Source of the DNA: CF-46 sp042408445
GTDB taxonomy: Bacteria > Chloroflexota > Limnocylindria > Limnocylindrales > CSP1-4
Assembly: GCA_042408445.1 (NCBI GenBank)
Contig: JBHORC010000025.1
Location: 7,646 to 71,645 of the forward strand
Direction of reading: 5' to 3'
DNA length: 64,000 nucleotides
The position numbers and the translations under genes are program-made. This document shows positions 33,926 to 43,022 of the stretch, piece after piece (within the stretch, counting starts at the first letter, position 1; each line of letters begins with the position of its first letter). Under the pieces are notes generated by a model. It was not told the origin of the DNA. It worked only from the letters and a program-made list of their open reading frames with translations, and searched no databases.

Positions 33926-35649
33926 CGGCGCCCGAACGCGAGCTCCCCGGCACGGACGGTGACGGCGCCTCCCGCGATCCCGCGTCCGCGGTGATCCTCT
34001 ACGACACGACCCTTCGCGACGGGACGCAGGGCGAGAACATCACCCTGAGCCTTGCCGACAAGCTGCGCGTTGCCCGGATGCTCGACGAGTACGGCATGCC
34101 GTACATCGAGGGCGGCTGGCCGGGTTCGAACCCGAAGGACATCGAGTTCTTCCGGGCGGCCCGGACGATGACGTGGCAGACCGCGAAGCTTGCCGCGTTC
34201 GGCTCGACCCGGCACCGCTCGAACCGGCCGGAGGACGATCCGAACCTGCGCGAGCTTGTCGCGGCGGAGACGCCCGTCGTGACGATCTTCGGGAAGTCGT
34301 GGCTGCTCCACGTGACCGAGGTGCTCGGGGCGACGCCGCAGGAGAACCTCGACATGGTCGCCGACAGCGTCCGCTTCATCGTCGAGCGCGGCCGGGAGCT
34401 CGTCTACGACGCGGAGCACTTCTTCGACGGCTATCGCGCCGACCGGGAGTACGCGCTCTCGACGCTGCGGGCGGCCCGCGAGGCCGGCGCCCGGACGATC
34501 GTCCTCTGCGACACGAACGGCGGCACACTGACCGACGAGCTCGTTGCGATCGTCCGCGACGTGCGGTCGACGCTCGGAGGCGACCCCGCGGCGGCAGCTG
34601 CCCCGGTGGTGTGGGGCATCCACACCCACAACGATGCGGAGCTCGCGGTCGCCAACTCGCTCGCGGCCGTCGCGGCCGGCGTCCGGCACGTCCAGGCGAC
34701 GATCAATGGCTACGGCGAGCGCGCCGGCAACGCGAACATGGTCTCGATCCTCGCCAACCTCGCGCTGAAGACGGACCACCGTCTCGTCCCGGCCGGCGGC
34801 GGAACGCTGACTGGGCTCACGGAGCTGAGCCGCTCCGTTGCGGAGATCGCCAACGTCAACCCGAACGACTGGCAGCCGTACGTCGGCCGGTCGGCGTTCG
34901 CCCACAAGGGCGGCGTCCACGGCGCGGCGGTGGCGAAGGTCGAGCGGAGCTACCAGCACATCGACCCGACCGCCGTCGGCAACCAGGGCCGCCTCGTCGT
35001 GAGCGAGCTCGGTGGCAAGGCCAACACCCGGATCCGGGCGGAGCAGCTCGGCCACACGCTCGACGGCGTCATCGACCCGAAGGTCCTCAGCCAGCTCGTC
35101 AAGCAGCTCGAGAGCGAGGGGCTCGCCTTCGAGGGTGCCGAGGCCAGCTTCGAGCTCCTGATCCGTCGCCACCAGGTCGATTACGTCGCCCCGTTCCGGA
35201 TCGTCGACTACACCTGCCTCGTGGAGCAGCGGGCGGGCCGCGAGCTTCTCGCCGAGGCGACCGTCAAGGTCGAGGTGGATGGGGAGGTGCTGCACACGGC
35301 CGCCGAGGGCAACGGGCCCGTCAACGCCCTGGACGCCGCGCTCCGCAAGGCGCTGCGGGCGTTCTATCCGCAGCTCGACGACGTCCACCTGTACGACTAC
35401 AAGGTCCGGATCCTCGACGGCGATTCGGCGACCGCCGCGCGCACCCGGGTGATCATCGACTCGTCCGACGGCACCCGCGAGTGGTCGACGATGGGCAGCG
35501 ACACGAACATCATCGCCGCGTCGGCGATCGCCCTCGCCGACTCGCTCGAGTACGCGATCTGGAAGTCCGGAGCCGAGCTGCGGCGGCGGGACGAACGACA
35601 CTTCACGACGACGTCGGCGACGCCGGCGGCGACATCGACGGGGAGGTAG
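33922..35649 (+). CDS. cimA: Citramalate synthase
   Basis: The protein has 575 residues. It condenses pyruvate and acetyl-CoA to (R)-citramalate, giving 2-oxobutyrate and hence isoleucine without threonine deaminase. The barrel begins LYDTTLRDGTQGENITLSLA and has EGGWPGSNPKDIEFFRAA, which distinguishes CimA from LeuA. WGIHTHNDAELAVANSLAAV gives the metal ligands. A C-terminal LeuA_dimer domain (about 440-560) probably binds isoleucine. No ilvA is seen in the window. The gene overlaps leuB by 4 nt and is followed after 5 bp by a lone LeuA-type regulatory domain. Confidence 0.9.
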   Translation: MTAPERELPGTDGDGASRDPASAVILYDTTLRDGTQGENITLSLADKLRVARMLDEYGMPYIEGGWPGSNPKDIEFFRAARTMTWQTAKLAAFGSTRHRSNRPEDDPNLRELVAAETPVVTIFGKSWLLHVTEVLGATPQENLDMVADSVRFIVERGRELVYDAEHFFDGYRADREYALSTLRAAREAGARTIVLCDTNGGTLTDELVAIVRDVRSTLGGDPAAAAAPVVWGIHTHNDAELAVANSLAAVAAGVRHVQATINGYGERAGNANMVSILANLALKTDHRLVPAGGGTLTGLTELSRSVAEIANVNPNDWQPYVGRSAFAHKGGVHGAAVAKVERSYQHIDPTAVGNQGRLVVSELGGKANTRIRAEQLGHTLDGVIDPKVLSQLVKQLESEGLAFEGAEASFELLIRRHQVDYVAPFRIVDYTCLVEQRAGRELLAEATVKVEVDGEVLHTAAEGNGPVNALDAALRKALRAFYPQLDDVHLYDYKVRILDGDSATAARTRVIIDSSDGTREWSTMGSDTNIIAASAIALADSLEYAIWKSGAELRRRDERHFTTTSATPAATSTGR

Positions 35650-35654
35650 CCGCC

Positions 35655-36236
35655 ATGACCTCGACGCCCACGCCCGCCTCCCGTCCGTCCGGCATGGCGG
35701 ACGCGAACCCGGATCCGGACGAGACGCTCCACCTCGCGCGCTGGACCGTCACCTCGGGCTCGAACGCGAACAGTCGCGGAGCCGTCGTCATCGCGTCCGG
35801 GGACCACCAGTGGGAGGCCGCGGCCGAGGGCAACGGCGCGGTCGACGCGCTGTTCCGCGCCGTGGACAAGGCCCTCGCCGGCGTCCTCACCGGCCATCCA
35901 CGGCTCCTGTCGTACGACGTGCACGCGGTCGCCGAGGGCCCGGATGCCGAGGGCCGGGTGACCGTCGCGATCGCGCCGCCGCAGGCCGCCGAGGGGGCTC
36001 GTGGAACCGGGCGCTACGTCGGCGAGGTCACGTCAACGAACATCATCGCCGCCTCCATCGACGCGTATGTCGACGCGATCAACGACCTGCTCGCCGAGGA
36101 GCACTGGCAGGGCGCGACGGAATCCGCGGGGAACCGCAAGCGGGCCCGGGTCAGCGAGCCGTCCGCGAAGGCCCAGCGAGCGCAGCTCGACGAGGAAGCA
36201 GGGCGGATCGACACGACGGACTGGTTCAACCACTGA
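35655..36236 (+). CDS. Stand-alone LeuA-type allosteric domain protein
   Basis: The protein has 193 residues. About 25-150 match the LeuA_dimer regulatory domain: LHLARWTVTSGSNANSRGAV, then EAAAEGNGAVDALFRAVDKA and VTSTNIIAASIDAYVDAIND, which parallel the C-terminal domains of the LeuA and CimA encoded just upstream. No catalytic barrel is present. The tail (RAQLDEEAGRIDTTDWFNH) is polar. It is not an evident cimA fragment, because cimA has its own complete domain and this gene has its own ATG. It may be a separate feedback subunit or hetero-oligomer partner; this is inference. Confidence 0.82.
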   Translation: MTSTPTPASRPSGMADANPDPDETLHLARWTVTSGSNANSRGAVVIASGDHQWEAAAEGNGAVDALFRAVDKALAGVLTGHPRLLSYDVHAVAEGPDAEGRVTVAIAPPQAAEGARGTGRYVGEVTSTNIIAASIDAYVDAINDLLAEEHWQGATESAGNRKRARVSEPSAKAQRAQLDEEAGRIDTTDWFNH

Positions 36237-36295
36237 CGGCATCGGCGGTCGCGTGGTCCCCGCCGCGGTGAGGAGATCCGGCACGATGCGGGCCG

Positions 36296-37252
36296 ATGCC
36301 GCGTGACGTCCGCGCCAGCCGCCTGACGCGCCGCCCGATCAGCGACACTGCGCTCGTGAAGGACGGAGCAGTCACTCCCGCCGCCGCACCGGCCGCCCCT
36401 GCTGCCACGGTCTTCCAGGGAGAGCCGGGCGCGTTCAGCGAGGAAGCGGCGATCGCCGCCTTCGGTGCCGATCGTGTCTCGCCGAGCGGTGCCGTTCCGA
36501 CGTGGCGTGCCGTCTTCGAGGCGGTCGCCGACGGTTCGGCCTCGGCCGGCGTCGTCGCCATCGAGAGCTCGCTGGCGGGGACGATCCGCGAGACCTACGA
36601 CCTGCTGGACGAGTTCTTCGACCGCGGCGTCCGGATCGTCGGCGAGGTCACCGTGCCCGTCCGGCTGGCGCTCCTCGCGCTGCCGGGACAGCCGATCGAG
36701 TGGATCGATCGCGTCTACAGCCACGCCCAGGCGCTCGTCCAGGCCGACGCGTTCCTCCGCTCGCGCGAGTGGCAGGTGATGACGACCTACAACACGGCCG
36801 GCGCCGCCCGGATGATCGCCGAGAAGCGGGAGCGTCGGACGGCCGCGATCGCGTCCCCGCGAGCCGCCGAGCTCTACGGTCTGGAGATTCTCGCCAACGA
36901 CATCCAGAGCGGCGAGGACAATCGAACCCGGTTCGCGGTCCTGGCGCTCGAGGGGTCGGACGTTCCCGCCCCCGGCGCGTCCACCGATGCGCGCCGGACG
37001 ACGCTCGTCTTCGCGGTCCGGAACGTTCCGGGGTCGCTCCACCGATCCCTCGGCGCGTTCGCCGGCCGCGGCGTCAACCTCTCGCGCCTCGAGTCGCGGC
37101 CGACCCGCCGCGCCCGGTGGGAGTACGTCTTCTGGGTGGACGCCGACGCCGACGCCAACGATCCGGCGTGCGCGGCCGCGCTCGACGAGCTCCGCGGCGA
37201 GACCGAGATGGTCCGGATCCTCGGGTCCTACCCGAGGGCCGCGGAGGACTGA
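36296..37252 (+). CDS. pheA: Prephenate dehydratase
   Basis: The protein has 318 residues. It converts prephenate to phenylpyruvate in phenylalanine synthesis. The catalytic domain starts at VFQGEPGAFSEEAAIAAFG; the T-R-F motif is in GEDNRTRFAVLAL. A C-terminal ACT domain (about 222-310) carries GSLHRSLGAFAGRGVNLSRL and ESRP, the phenylalanine-binding signature. No chorismate mutase domain is fused. The first ~40 residues are not conserved; GTG 36356 is an alternative start. It follows the branched-chain operon by 59 bp and probably shares its transcript. Confidence 0.9.
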   Translation: MPRDVRASRLTRRPISDTALVKDGAVTPAAAPAAPAATVFQGEPGAFSEEAAIAAFGADRVSPSGAVPTWRAVFEAVADGSASAGVVAIESSLAGTIRETYDLLDEFFDRGVRIVGEVTVPVRLALLALPGQPIEWIDRVYSHAQALVQADAFLRSREWQVMTTYNTAGAARMIAEKRERRTAAIASPRAAELYGLEILANDIQSGEDNRTRFAVLALEGSDVPAPGASTDARRTTLVFAVRNVPGSLHRSLGAFAGRGVNLSRLESRPTRRARWEYVFWVDADADANDPACAAALDELRGETEMVRILGSYPRAAED

Positions 37253-37256
37253 CGGC

Positions 37257-37272
37257 CGGGCCGACTGGCCCG
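37257..37272 (+). terminator. Short hairpin at the end of the ilv-leu-pheA operon
   Basis: CGGGCC/GGCCCG forms a perfect 6-bp stem with a GACT loop 4 nt after the pheA stop. No U-tract follows. It is the only terminator candidate before the secreted-protein gene. Confidence 0.4.
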
Positions 37273-37361
37273 AATGGACGGGACGGGCGCCGCCCGGGTC
37301 GGTTACGGTTGACGCCGGCTTGATCGCGCCGGTCCGGGCGCACCGCCGGTTGGAGGGAACG

Positions 37362-40226
37362 ATGCGCCGCTCGCAGACCGCGCTCCTACGCGCCCGTTCG
37401 CTGGCGGCTGCCGGCATCTTCATCCTCGGCTCGGTGCTGACGGCTGCTCCGTCGGTTGGGGCCGCGGGCCGCGTCACGGCGGTGCCGAGGGGCACGACGC
37501 CGGCCGCCGGAAGGACCGGCCTTGTCGACCGCGCCGTGAACGTGCACGCCGCCGCCGGTCGGGCTGGGGCCCGGACCCGGCCCGCCCGTCATGTCGTGGT
37601 CAGGGACCTCGCGAAGCCGACCGGTCACGAGCGCGTGTACCACCCGAAGGTGCTCACGCCGAAGGTGGCTGCGACGAACGTCGCGCCGAAGCCCCAGGCC
37701 GTCGTGCCGTCGCCGCTTGCCGTGACCGCGGCGACGGTGACGACGACCAACCCCGCGACCGAGGAGGCGAGCGGCGCCGGGGCGAACTCCGGGGTCCTCG
37801 AGCCGCCGGATCCGTTCGTGGCCGTCGGCCCGGATCACGTGGTCCAGGCGACGAATGCCGGGATCCGGATCACGAATCGGACGGTCGGCGGGCCGACGAG
37901 CCAACCACTGACCGCCTTCTTCGGCATCGACCAGATCCCCGGCTATCAGGCGGAGACGTTCGACCCCCGCGTCATCTTCGACTCGCTGCACAACCGCTGG
38001 GTCGCCACGGAGTCGTCGTTCGACTGCCTGACGGACGCCCAGACGAACGTGGGCACGGGCTATATCGACGTCGCGATCTCGGACACTGCCGACCCGACGG
38101 GCGGCTGGGGGATCATCTCGCTGCCGTATCCCGATACCGCCGCCGACTATCCGGGCCTCGGGACGTCCACGGACAAGGTCGTCACGTCCGCCAATGTCTT
38201 CCCGCTCGCAGTGAGCGCCGACCCGAACAGCCTCGGCTGTGACATCGACGGGTCGACCTTCGTCGGCACCGAGCTCGATGTCCTCAACTGGACCCAGCTG
38301 CTCGGGACGGGCAACCTCGACGTCGACTTCCTGACGAGCTACCTGAGCAACCCCGATATCCCGCCGGGCTACTTCACCCTCCGGCCGTCCGTGCAGACAC
38401 CCGCCCTGACGGCGCCGGTGTTCGGGGTCGGCCTGAAGCTCTCCGATGCGAGCGTGGCCTGGTTCAAGGTCACGGGGGTCCCGAACGGGACCTCGCACGC
38501 CTCGGTGGCGGTCTCGCAGACCTTCACCGGCTCGATCGATCCGTTCGATGTGTCCGTCCCGGTGCCGCAGCAACCGGGTCCGGACACGATTGCCAGTGCG
38601 GTCGACGGAAGGCCGACCGACGCGATCTGGCAGGCCAACCGCCTCGTGTTCGTCTCCACGGCCGGCTGCGGCGCGACGGAACGCGACTGCGTCCGCGTGT
38701 CGGAGCTGAGCGTCTCATCGTCGACCACCGCCCCGGGCGTGCCCCAGGACATGGTCATCGGCGAGACCGGGCGCGACCTGTACATGGGCGGCGTCGGCTT
38801 CGCCCAGAACGGCGATCTCCATGTCGTCTGGACGGGTTCGTCAACGACTGGCGGCGACTACCCGTCGACGTACACGGCGTACCAGGTGGCAGGGACCACG
38901 CCGAACGCGGTGACCGGCAAGCAGAAGATTGCCTCGGGCACCGCCGCGTACACGGGCGAGCGCTGGGGGGACTACGTCGCCGTCGCCCAGGATCCGCGGG
39001 TCCCTGATGCCGTCTGGCAGGCGGCCGGCTACTCGACCGGGGGGACATGGTCCACGCGCGTCTCCCAGCTCCGGACCTTCGGTGGCGCCTCGTACGTGGC
39101 GATCACGCCGCTGCGGGTGCTCGACTCGCGCGGCTCGACCGGCGGTGCTCTCGGTGGCTTCACCGCGAGCGCGCCGAAGACGTTCCCGGTCACCGGTGTC
39201 GGGACGATCCCGGTGAACGCGATCGGCGTGACCGGCAACGTGACGGTCGTCGGCCAGCAGGCCGCGGGCTACGTGGCCGTGACGCCGAACGCCGTCGTCA
39301 ACCCGACCAGCTCGACGATCAACTTCCCGGTCGGCGACGTCCGGGCGAACAACTTCACCCTGCCGCTCGGCACGGCCGGGAAGCTCTCGGCCGTGTACAA
39401 GGCGCCAGCCGGCAAGAAGACGAACGTCGTCGTCGACATCACCGGCTACTTCACGGCCGGCTCGACCAACGGGACGTACACCACCGTCGCGCCGACCCGG
39501 ATCCTCGACTCGCGCGGCACGGGCGTCGGCCTCATCGGCAAGTTCAACGCCGGCACCGGTCGCGCGCTCCAGGTCACGGGCTTCGGCGGCGTCCCCGCCG
39601 GGGCGACCGCGATCACCGGCAACCTGACCGTGGTCAACCAGCAGGCCGCAGGCTACCTCTCGGTGACGCCCGACGTGCCGGTCGGCGTGCCACCCTCCTC
39701 GAGCCTGAACTTCCCGGTCGGCGACGTCCGGGCGAACGGGCTCACCGCGGCGCTCAACGGCGCCGGGCAGCTGGCGATCACCTACACCGCGCCGGCCGGC
39801 AAGACGGCCGACGTGATCCTCGACGTCACCGGCTACTACGCCGCCGGTGGTGGCGGATTGCTCTTCTACCCGCTCTCGCCCGGCCGCCTGCTCGACAGCC
39901 GCGGCACGGTCCTCACCGCCTTCAGCGGGAAGTTCGTCGGCGGGACGCCGCACGGCATCCCGACCTCCGGCCATGAGGGCGTCGCAGCGGGCGCGCAAGC
40001 GATGACCGGCAACCTGACCGTCGTCAACCAGACGAAGGCGGGCTATGTCGCGGACACGCCGACGCCGGACGCCGCGCCGGGGACGTCGACGATCAACTTC
40101 CCGGTCGGGGACATCCGGGCGAACGGCGTCACAGTTCCGTTGTCAGGAGGCGCTCAGGCGCTCGTCTACATCGGTGGCAGTGGGACCACCGACCTGATCC
40201 TCGACGTCACCGGCTACTTCAAGTAG
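37362..40226 (+). CDS. Secreted protein with three ~120-residue surface modules
   Basis: The protein has 954 residues and starts at ATG 37362 behind TGGAGGGAA. A signal peptide covers about 1-36. Residues ~120-560 form an uncharacterised globular part with ADYPGLGTSTDKVVTSANVF and PDPFVAVGPDHVVQATNAG, possibly a beta-propeller. Three copies of one module follow (about 577-700, 705-825, 830-954). Each starts near R-[VIL]-L-D-S-R-G, contains TGN[VL]TVV and S-x-[LI]-N-F-P-V-G-D-[VI]-R-A-N, and ends D-[VI]-T-G-Y-[FY]. The same module recurs in the protein at 57592. Surface adhesion or matrix binding is a guess. Confidence 0.8.
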   Translation: MRRSQTALLRARSLAAAGIFILGSVLTAAPSVGAAGRVTAVPRGTTPAAGRTGLVDRAVNVHAAAGRAGARTRPARHVVVRDLAKPTGHERVYHPKVLTPKVAATNVAPKPQAVVPSPLAVTAATVTTTNPATEEASGAGANSGVLEPPDPFVAVGPDHVVQATNAGIRITNRTVGGPTSQPLTAFFGIDQIPGYQAETFDPRVIFDSLHNRWVATESSFDCLTDAQTNVGTGYIDVAISDTADPTGGWGIISLPYPDTAADYPGLGTSTDKVVTSANVFPLAVSADPNSLGCDIDGSTFVGTELDVLNWTQLLGTGNLDVDFLTSYLSNPDIPPGYFTLRPSVQTPALTAPVFGVGLKLSDASVAWFKVTGVPNGTSHASVAVSQTFTGSIDPFDVSVPVPQQPGPDTIASAVDGRPTDAIWQANRLVFVSTAGCGATERDCVRVSELSVSSSTTAPGVPQDMVIGETGRDLYMGGVGFAQNGDLHVVWTGSSTTGGDYPSTYTAYQVAGTTPNAVTGKQKIASGTAAYTGERWGDYVAVAQDPRVPDAVWQAAGYSTGGTWSTRVSQLRTFGGASYVAITPLRVLDSRGSTGGALGGFTASAPKTFPVTGVGTIPVNAIGVTGNVTVVGQQAAGYVAVTPNAVVNPTSSTINFPVGDVRANNFTLPLGTAGKLSAVYKAPAGKKTNVVVDITGYFTAGSTNGTYTTVAPTRILDSRGTGVGLIGKFNAGTGRALQVTGFGGVPAGATAITGNLTVVNQQAAGYLSVTPDVPVGVPPSSSLNFPVGDVRANGLTAALNGAGQLAITYTAPAGKTADVILDVTGYYAAGGGGLLFYPLSPGRLLDSRGTVLTAFSGKFVGGTPHGIPTSGHEGVAAGAQAMTGNLTVVNQTKAGYVADTPTPDAAPGTSTINFPVGDIRANGVTVPLSGGAQALVYIGGSGTTDLILDVTGYFK

Positions 40227-40301
40227 GCGGAGGCTTCCGGGACGGGGGCCGGGGGCAGCGGGCGCGCGGGCGCGTCGCTCCGCGGACCAGCGGAAATGAA
40301 C

Positions 40302-40329
40302 CGAGCGCCGGGCGGAAGCCCGGCGCTCG
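40302..40329. terminator. Bidirectional hairpin terminator
   Basis: CGAGCGCCGGGC (40302-40313) and GCCCGGCGCTCG (40318-40329) form a perfect 12-bp stem with a GGAA tetraloop, between the convergent secreted-protein gene and mscL. Confidence 0.7.
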
Positions 40330-40350
40330 TGATTCAGCGTCGACCGCGGA

Positions 40351-40752
40351 TCAGATCTCGCTGGCGCAGGCCCGGCATCGCGACGCGTTGACCGCGTTCG
40401 GCTCCTTGCAGAACGGGCACGTCTTCGCCTCGGCCGCCGGCGGCTCCTTCACGAAGACCTTGCCGATCCGCCAGACGACGAACGCGATGACGAGGAAGGC
40501 GATCACCGCGTTGAGGAACGCCCCGTAGCGGATCGCGACCTCGGTGGCGGGGTCCGCGCCGGCCGCCGCCGCCTTCAGGACGACTTTCAGCTGGCTGAAG
40601 TCGATGCCGCCGAGGGCGAGACCGATCGGCGGCATGATGATGTCGTTGACGAGCGAGTTGACGACGGTCCCGAGCGCACCGCCGATGATCACGCCGATCG
40701 CGAGGGCGAGGGCGTTCGACTTCAGCAGGAACGCGCGGAACTCACCGAACAT
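40351..40752 (-). CDS. mscL: Large-conductance mechanosensitive channel with C-terminal zinc ribbon
   Basis: The protein has 133 residues. MscL opens under membrane tension to release solutes during osmotic downshock. The first helix is LALAIGVIIGGALGTVVNSL and the second about 78-99. The C-terminal tail carries CPFC (112-115) and CRAC (126-129), which together make a four-cysteine zinc ribbon not found in classical MscL. It starts 15 bp after the DUF4332 gene on the same strand, so both are probably co-transcribed. Confidence 0.9.
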   Translation of the reverse strand: MFGEFRAFLLKSNALALAIGVIIGGALGTVVNSLVNDIIMPPIGLALGGIDFSQLKVVLKAAAAGADPATEVAIRYGAFLNAVIAFLVIAFVVWRIGKVFVKEPPAAEAKTCPFCKEPNAVNASRCRACASEI

Positions 40753-40767
40753 CGGGCGGGCCGCCGG

Positions 40768-41172
40768 TCAGTGGCTCACGACCTGGGCGAGCTTGCCGGC
40801 CTGCTCGATCCAGCCGGTGATCGTCGCCTCCGACGGCACGCGCCGGACCGTGTTCGGCCGCGCGGCGTCGAGCTCCTGGAATGTCTCGGCCAGGTTCTTC
40901 GCGTTCCGCTGCGCCAGCTCGGCGCACGAATCGACCCCGGCGGCCTCCAGCAGGTCGGCGAACTCGGGGCCGACGCCGTCGAGCCGCATGAGGTCGGCGT
41001 GGTTGACCCACTCCAGGATGGATCGCTCGGAGATCCCGGTCTCGCCGCTCAGCTTCGACCGACCCGATGCCGACGCCCCACGGGTCAGCAGGTCGTCCGT
41101 GGTTGCAACGCCGGCGGCGACGAGCTTCTCGGCGAACGCAGGCCCGATGCCCTCGATGTCCTCGATCTTCAT
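40768..41172 (-). CDS. DUF4332-type helix-hairpin-helix protein
   Basis: The protein has 134 residues with two helix-hairpin-helix motifs, IEGIGPAFAEKLVAAGV (6-22) and LDGVGPEFADLLEAAGV (63-79), in the arrangement of DUF4332. Such domains bind DNA backbone non-specifically or act in protein contacts. A strong Shine-Dalgarno (GAGGAGG, 6-nt spacer) precedes the ATG. It is the first gene of a two-gene unit with mscL; the pairing has no obvious functional logic. The ATPase gene diverges from it after 136 bp. Confidence 0.82.
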   Translation of the reverse strand: MKIEDIEGIGPAFAEKLVAAGVATTDDLLTRGASASGRSKLSGETGISERSILEWVNHADLMRLDGVGPEFADLLEAAGVDSCAELAQRNAKNLAETFQELDAARPNTVRRVPSEATITGWIEQAGKLAQVVSH

Positions 41173-41308
41173 CCGTTCCTCCTCGTCGCGACGGGCGCCC
41201 GCGAGCTTCGCCGGGCCGTCGCGTCCCTCCTGGCACCGGTCGGCGCTGGGGGGCCGATGATACGCTTCGGGACCCCGTCCACGACCCGTCCCCGGGAGTC
41301 TCCGACCG

Positions 41309-42979
41309 ATGGATCAGGCGTTCCTCGATGACATGGCGAAGGGCTACACGCTGTCGGAGCCGAGCCTGACGATCGGCAGCCCGATGCTCGCCGGCGAGCT
41401 CGACAACAGCACCCGGGTCCAGATCGCGCTCTCGATGATGAACCGTCACGGGCTGATTGCCGGAGCCACTGGGACGGGCAAGACGAAGACGCTCCAGCTC
41501 CTGGCCGGGGAGCTGTCGAAGGCCGGCGTCCCGGTCTTCGTCGCAGACATCAAGGGCGACGTGACCGGGATCGCGGCTCCCGGCGACGCCTCGAACCCGA
41601 AGGTCGTCGACCGGGCGAACTCATTGGCCTGGACGTTCGTCCCGTCCGGCCACCCGGCCGAGTTCCTCTCCCTGTCGGGTCAGCTCGGCGCCCAGGTGCG
41701 GGCTACGGTCCACAGCTTCGGCCCGCTCCTGCTCGGGAAGGTCCTCGACCTCAACGAGACGCAGACGTCCATCCTCGCCCTCGTCTTCAAGTACTGCGAC
41801 GACAACAGCCTTCCGCTGCTGGACCTGAAGGACCTCGCCGCGACGCTGAAGTTCCTCTCGTCGGACGAGGGCAAGCCGATTCTCGAGGACTACGGCGGGA
41901 TGTCGCCGGCGTCGGTCGGGGTGCTCCTTCGATCGATCGTCGTCCTCGAGCAGGCCGGCGCGGACGTCTTCTTCGGTGAGCCGGAGTTCGATGTCGCCGA
42001 TCTCCTCCGAACGACGCCCGACGGCGCCGGCGTGATCTCCGTCCTGGAGCTCCGGGACGTCATGGACAAGCCGAGCCTCTTCTCGACCTTCATGCTCTGG
42101 ATGCTCGCCCAGCTCTACGAGACGCTCCCGGAGGTGGGCGACCTGCCGAAGCCGAAGCTCTGCTTCTTCTTCGACGAGGCCCATCTCCTGTTCGACGGCG
42201 CGTCGGACGCGCTCCTCGCCCAGATCGAGCGGACCGCGCGCCTGATCCGGTCCAAGGGCGTCGGCGTCTACTTCGTGACCCAGGCCCCGACGGACGTCCC
42301 GTCGTCCGTCCTCGCCCAGCTCGGCAATCGCGTCCAGCACGCGCTTCGCGCGTTCACGCCCGAGGACGCCGACGCCCTGCGCAAGACCGCCCGGACGTTC
42401 CCGATGACGAAGCACTTCGACGTCGAGACGACGATCACGTCGCTCGGGACGGGCGAGGCGCTGGTCACCGTGCTGTCGCCGTCCGGCGTGCCGACGCCCC
42501 TCGCGCCGACGCGCTTGCTGCCGCCGGACTCGCTGATGGCCGCGCTGCCGGACGCCGACCTGCAGGCGCGGATCGCCTCGGCATCGCTGCGCGCGAAGTA
42601 CGGCCAGACGGTCGACCGTCAGAGCGCCTACGAGATCATCACCGGCCGGATCGCGTCGGCGAAGCAGGCGGCGGCCGACGCGGCTGCCCAGCAGGCGATG
42701 GCATCGAACGGTGCGACGCCGACGACCGCCGGCGGTCTCAACACGATGACGCCGGCCCAGCAGCAGCGCGAGGTGGCACGCCAGGCGCGGGAGCTGGCCG
42801 CGGCCCAGCGGGCGGCCGAGAAGGCGCGGGCGCAGGCGGAGCGGCAGGCACGCGCCGATGCCCGCGAGCGCAACCGGATGATCCAGACCGGGGTGCGGAC
42901 CGCCGGCCGGGTCGTGACGTCACGGGCCGGCCAGGACCTGCTGCGGGGCGTGTTCGGGACGCTGTTCGGGAAGCACTAG
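41309..42979 (+). CDS. HerA-like ATPase of the DUF853 family
   Basis: The protein has 556 residues and resembles E. coli YjgR. The Walker A motif GATGTGKT is at 52-59, and Walker B with the acidic pair is FFFDEAHLLF near 285-294. VGVYFVTQAPTDVPSSVLAQ and NRVQHALRAFTPEDADAL are family-typical. A long Ala/Gln/Arg-rich helix (about 450-530) precedes the C-terminus. A DNA-translocating or helicase role is inferred from the HerA/FtsK superfamily. A TACGCT hexamer lies at 41261-41266. A hairpin with one bulge follows the stop. Confidence 0.88.
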   Translation: MDQAFLDDMAKGYTLSEPSLTIGSPMLAGELDNSTRVQIALSMMNRHGLIAGATGTGKTKTLQLLAGELSKAGVPVFVADIKGDVTGIAAPGDASNPKVVDRANSLAWTFVPSGHPAEFLSLSGQLGAQVRATVHSFGPLLLGKVLDLNETQTSILALVFKYCDDNSLPLLDLKDLAATLKFLSSDEGKPILEDYGGMSPASVGVLLRSIVVLEQAGADVFFGEPEFDVADLLRTTPDGAGVISVLELRDVMDKPSLFSTFMLWMLAQLYETLPEVGDLPKPKLCFFFDEAHLLFDGASDALLAQIERTARLIRSKGVGVYFVTQAPTDVPSSVLAQLGNRVQHALRAFTPEDADALRKTARTFPMTKHFDVETTITSLGTGEALVTVLSPSGVPTPLAPTRLLPPDSLMAALPDADLQARIASASLRAKYGQTVDRQSAYEIITGRIASAKQAAADAAAQQAMASNGATPTTAGGLNTMTPAQQQREVARQARELAAAQRAAEKARAQAERQARADARERNRMIQTGVRTAGRVVTSRAGQDLLRGVFGTLFGKH

Positions 42980-42994
42980 GGTCGGCGCCGCCGC

Positions 42995-43022
42995 GCGCAA
43001 CCCGGGTCCCGCTCGGGTGCGC
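42995..43022 (+). terminator. Hairpin after the DUF853 gene
   Basis: GCGC-A-ACCCG (42995-43004) pairs with CGGGT-GCGC (43014-43022), nine base pairs with one bulged A, 15 nt after the stop. Confidence 0.45.

Noticed and set aside
34120..34142. tRNA T-loop-like sequence ggttcgaaccc (also gattcgaaccg near 29884)
   Set aside because: Both lie inside conserved coding sequence (WPGSNPKDIEFF of cimA and ATDSNRAEILK of ilvN) and no acceptor or anticodon arms surround them.
35655..36236. Frameshifted C-terminal fragment of cimA
   Set aside because: cimA already has a complete LeuA_dimer domain and stop, and this gene has its own ATG and a full-length domain.
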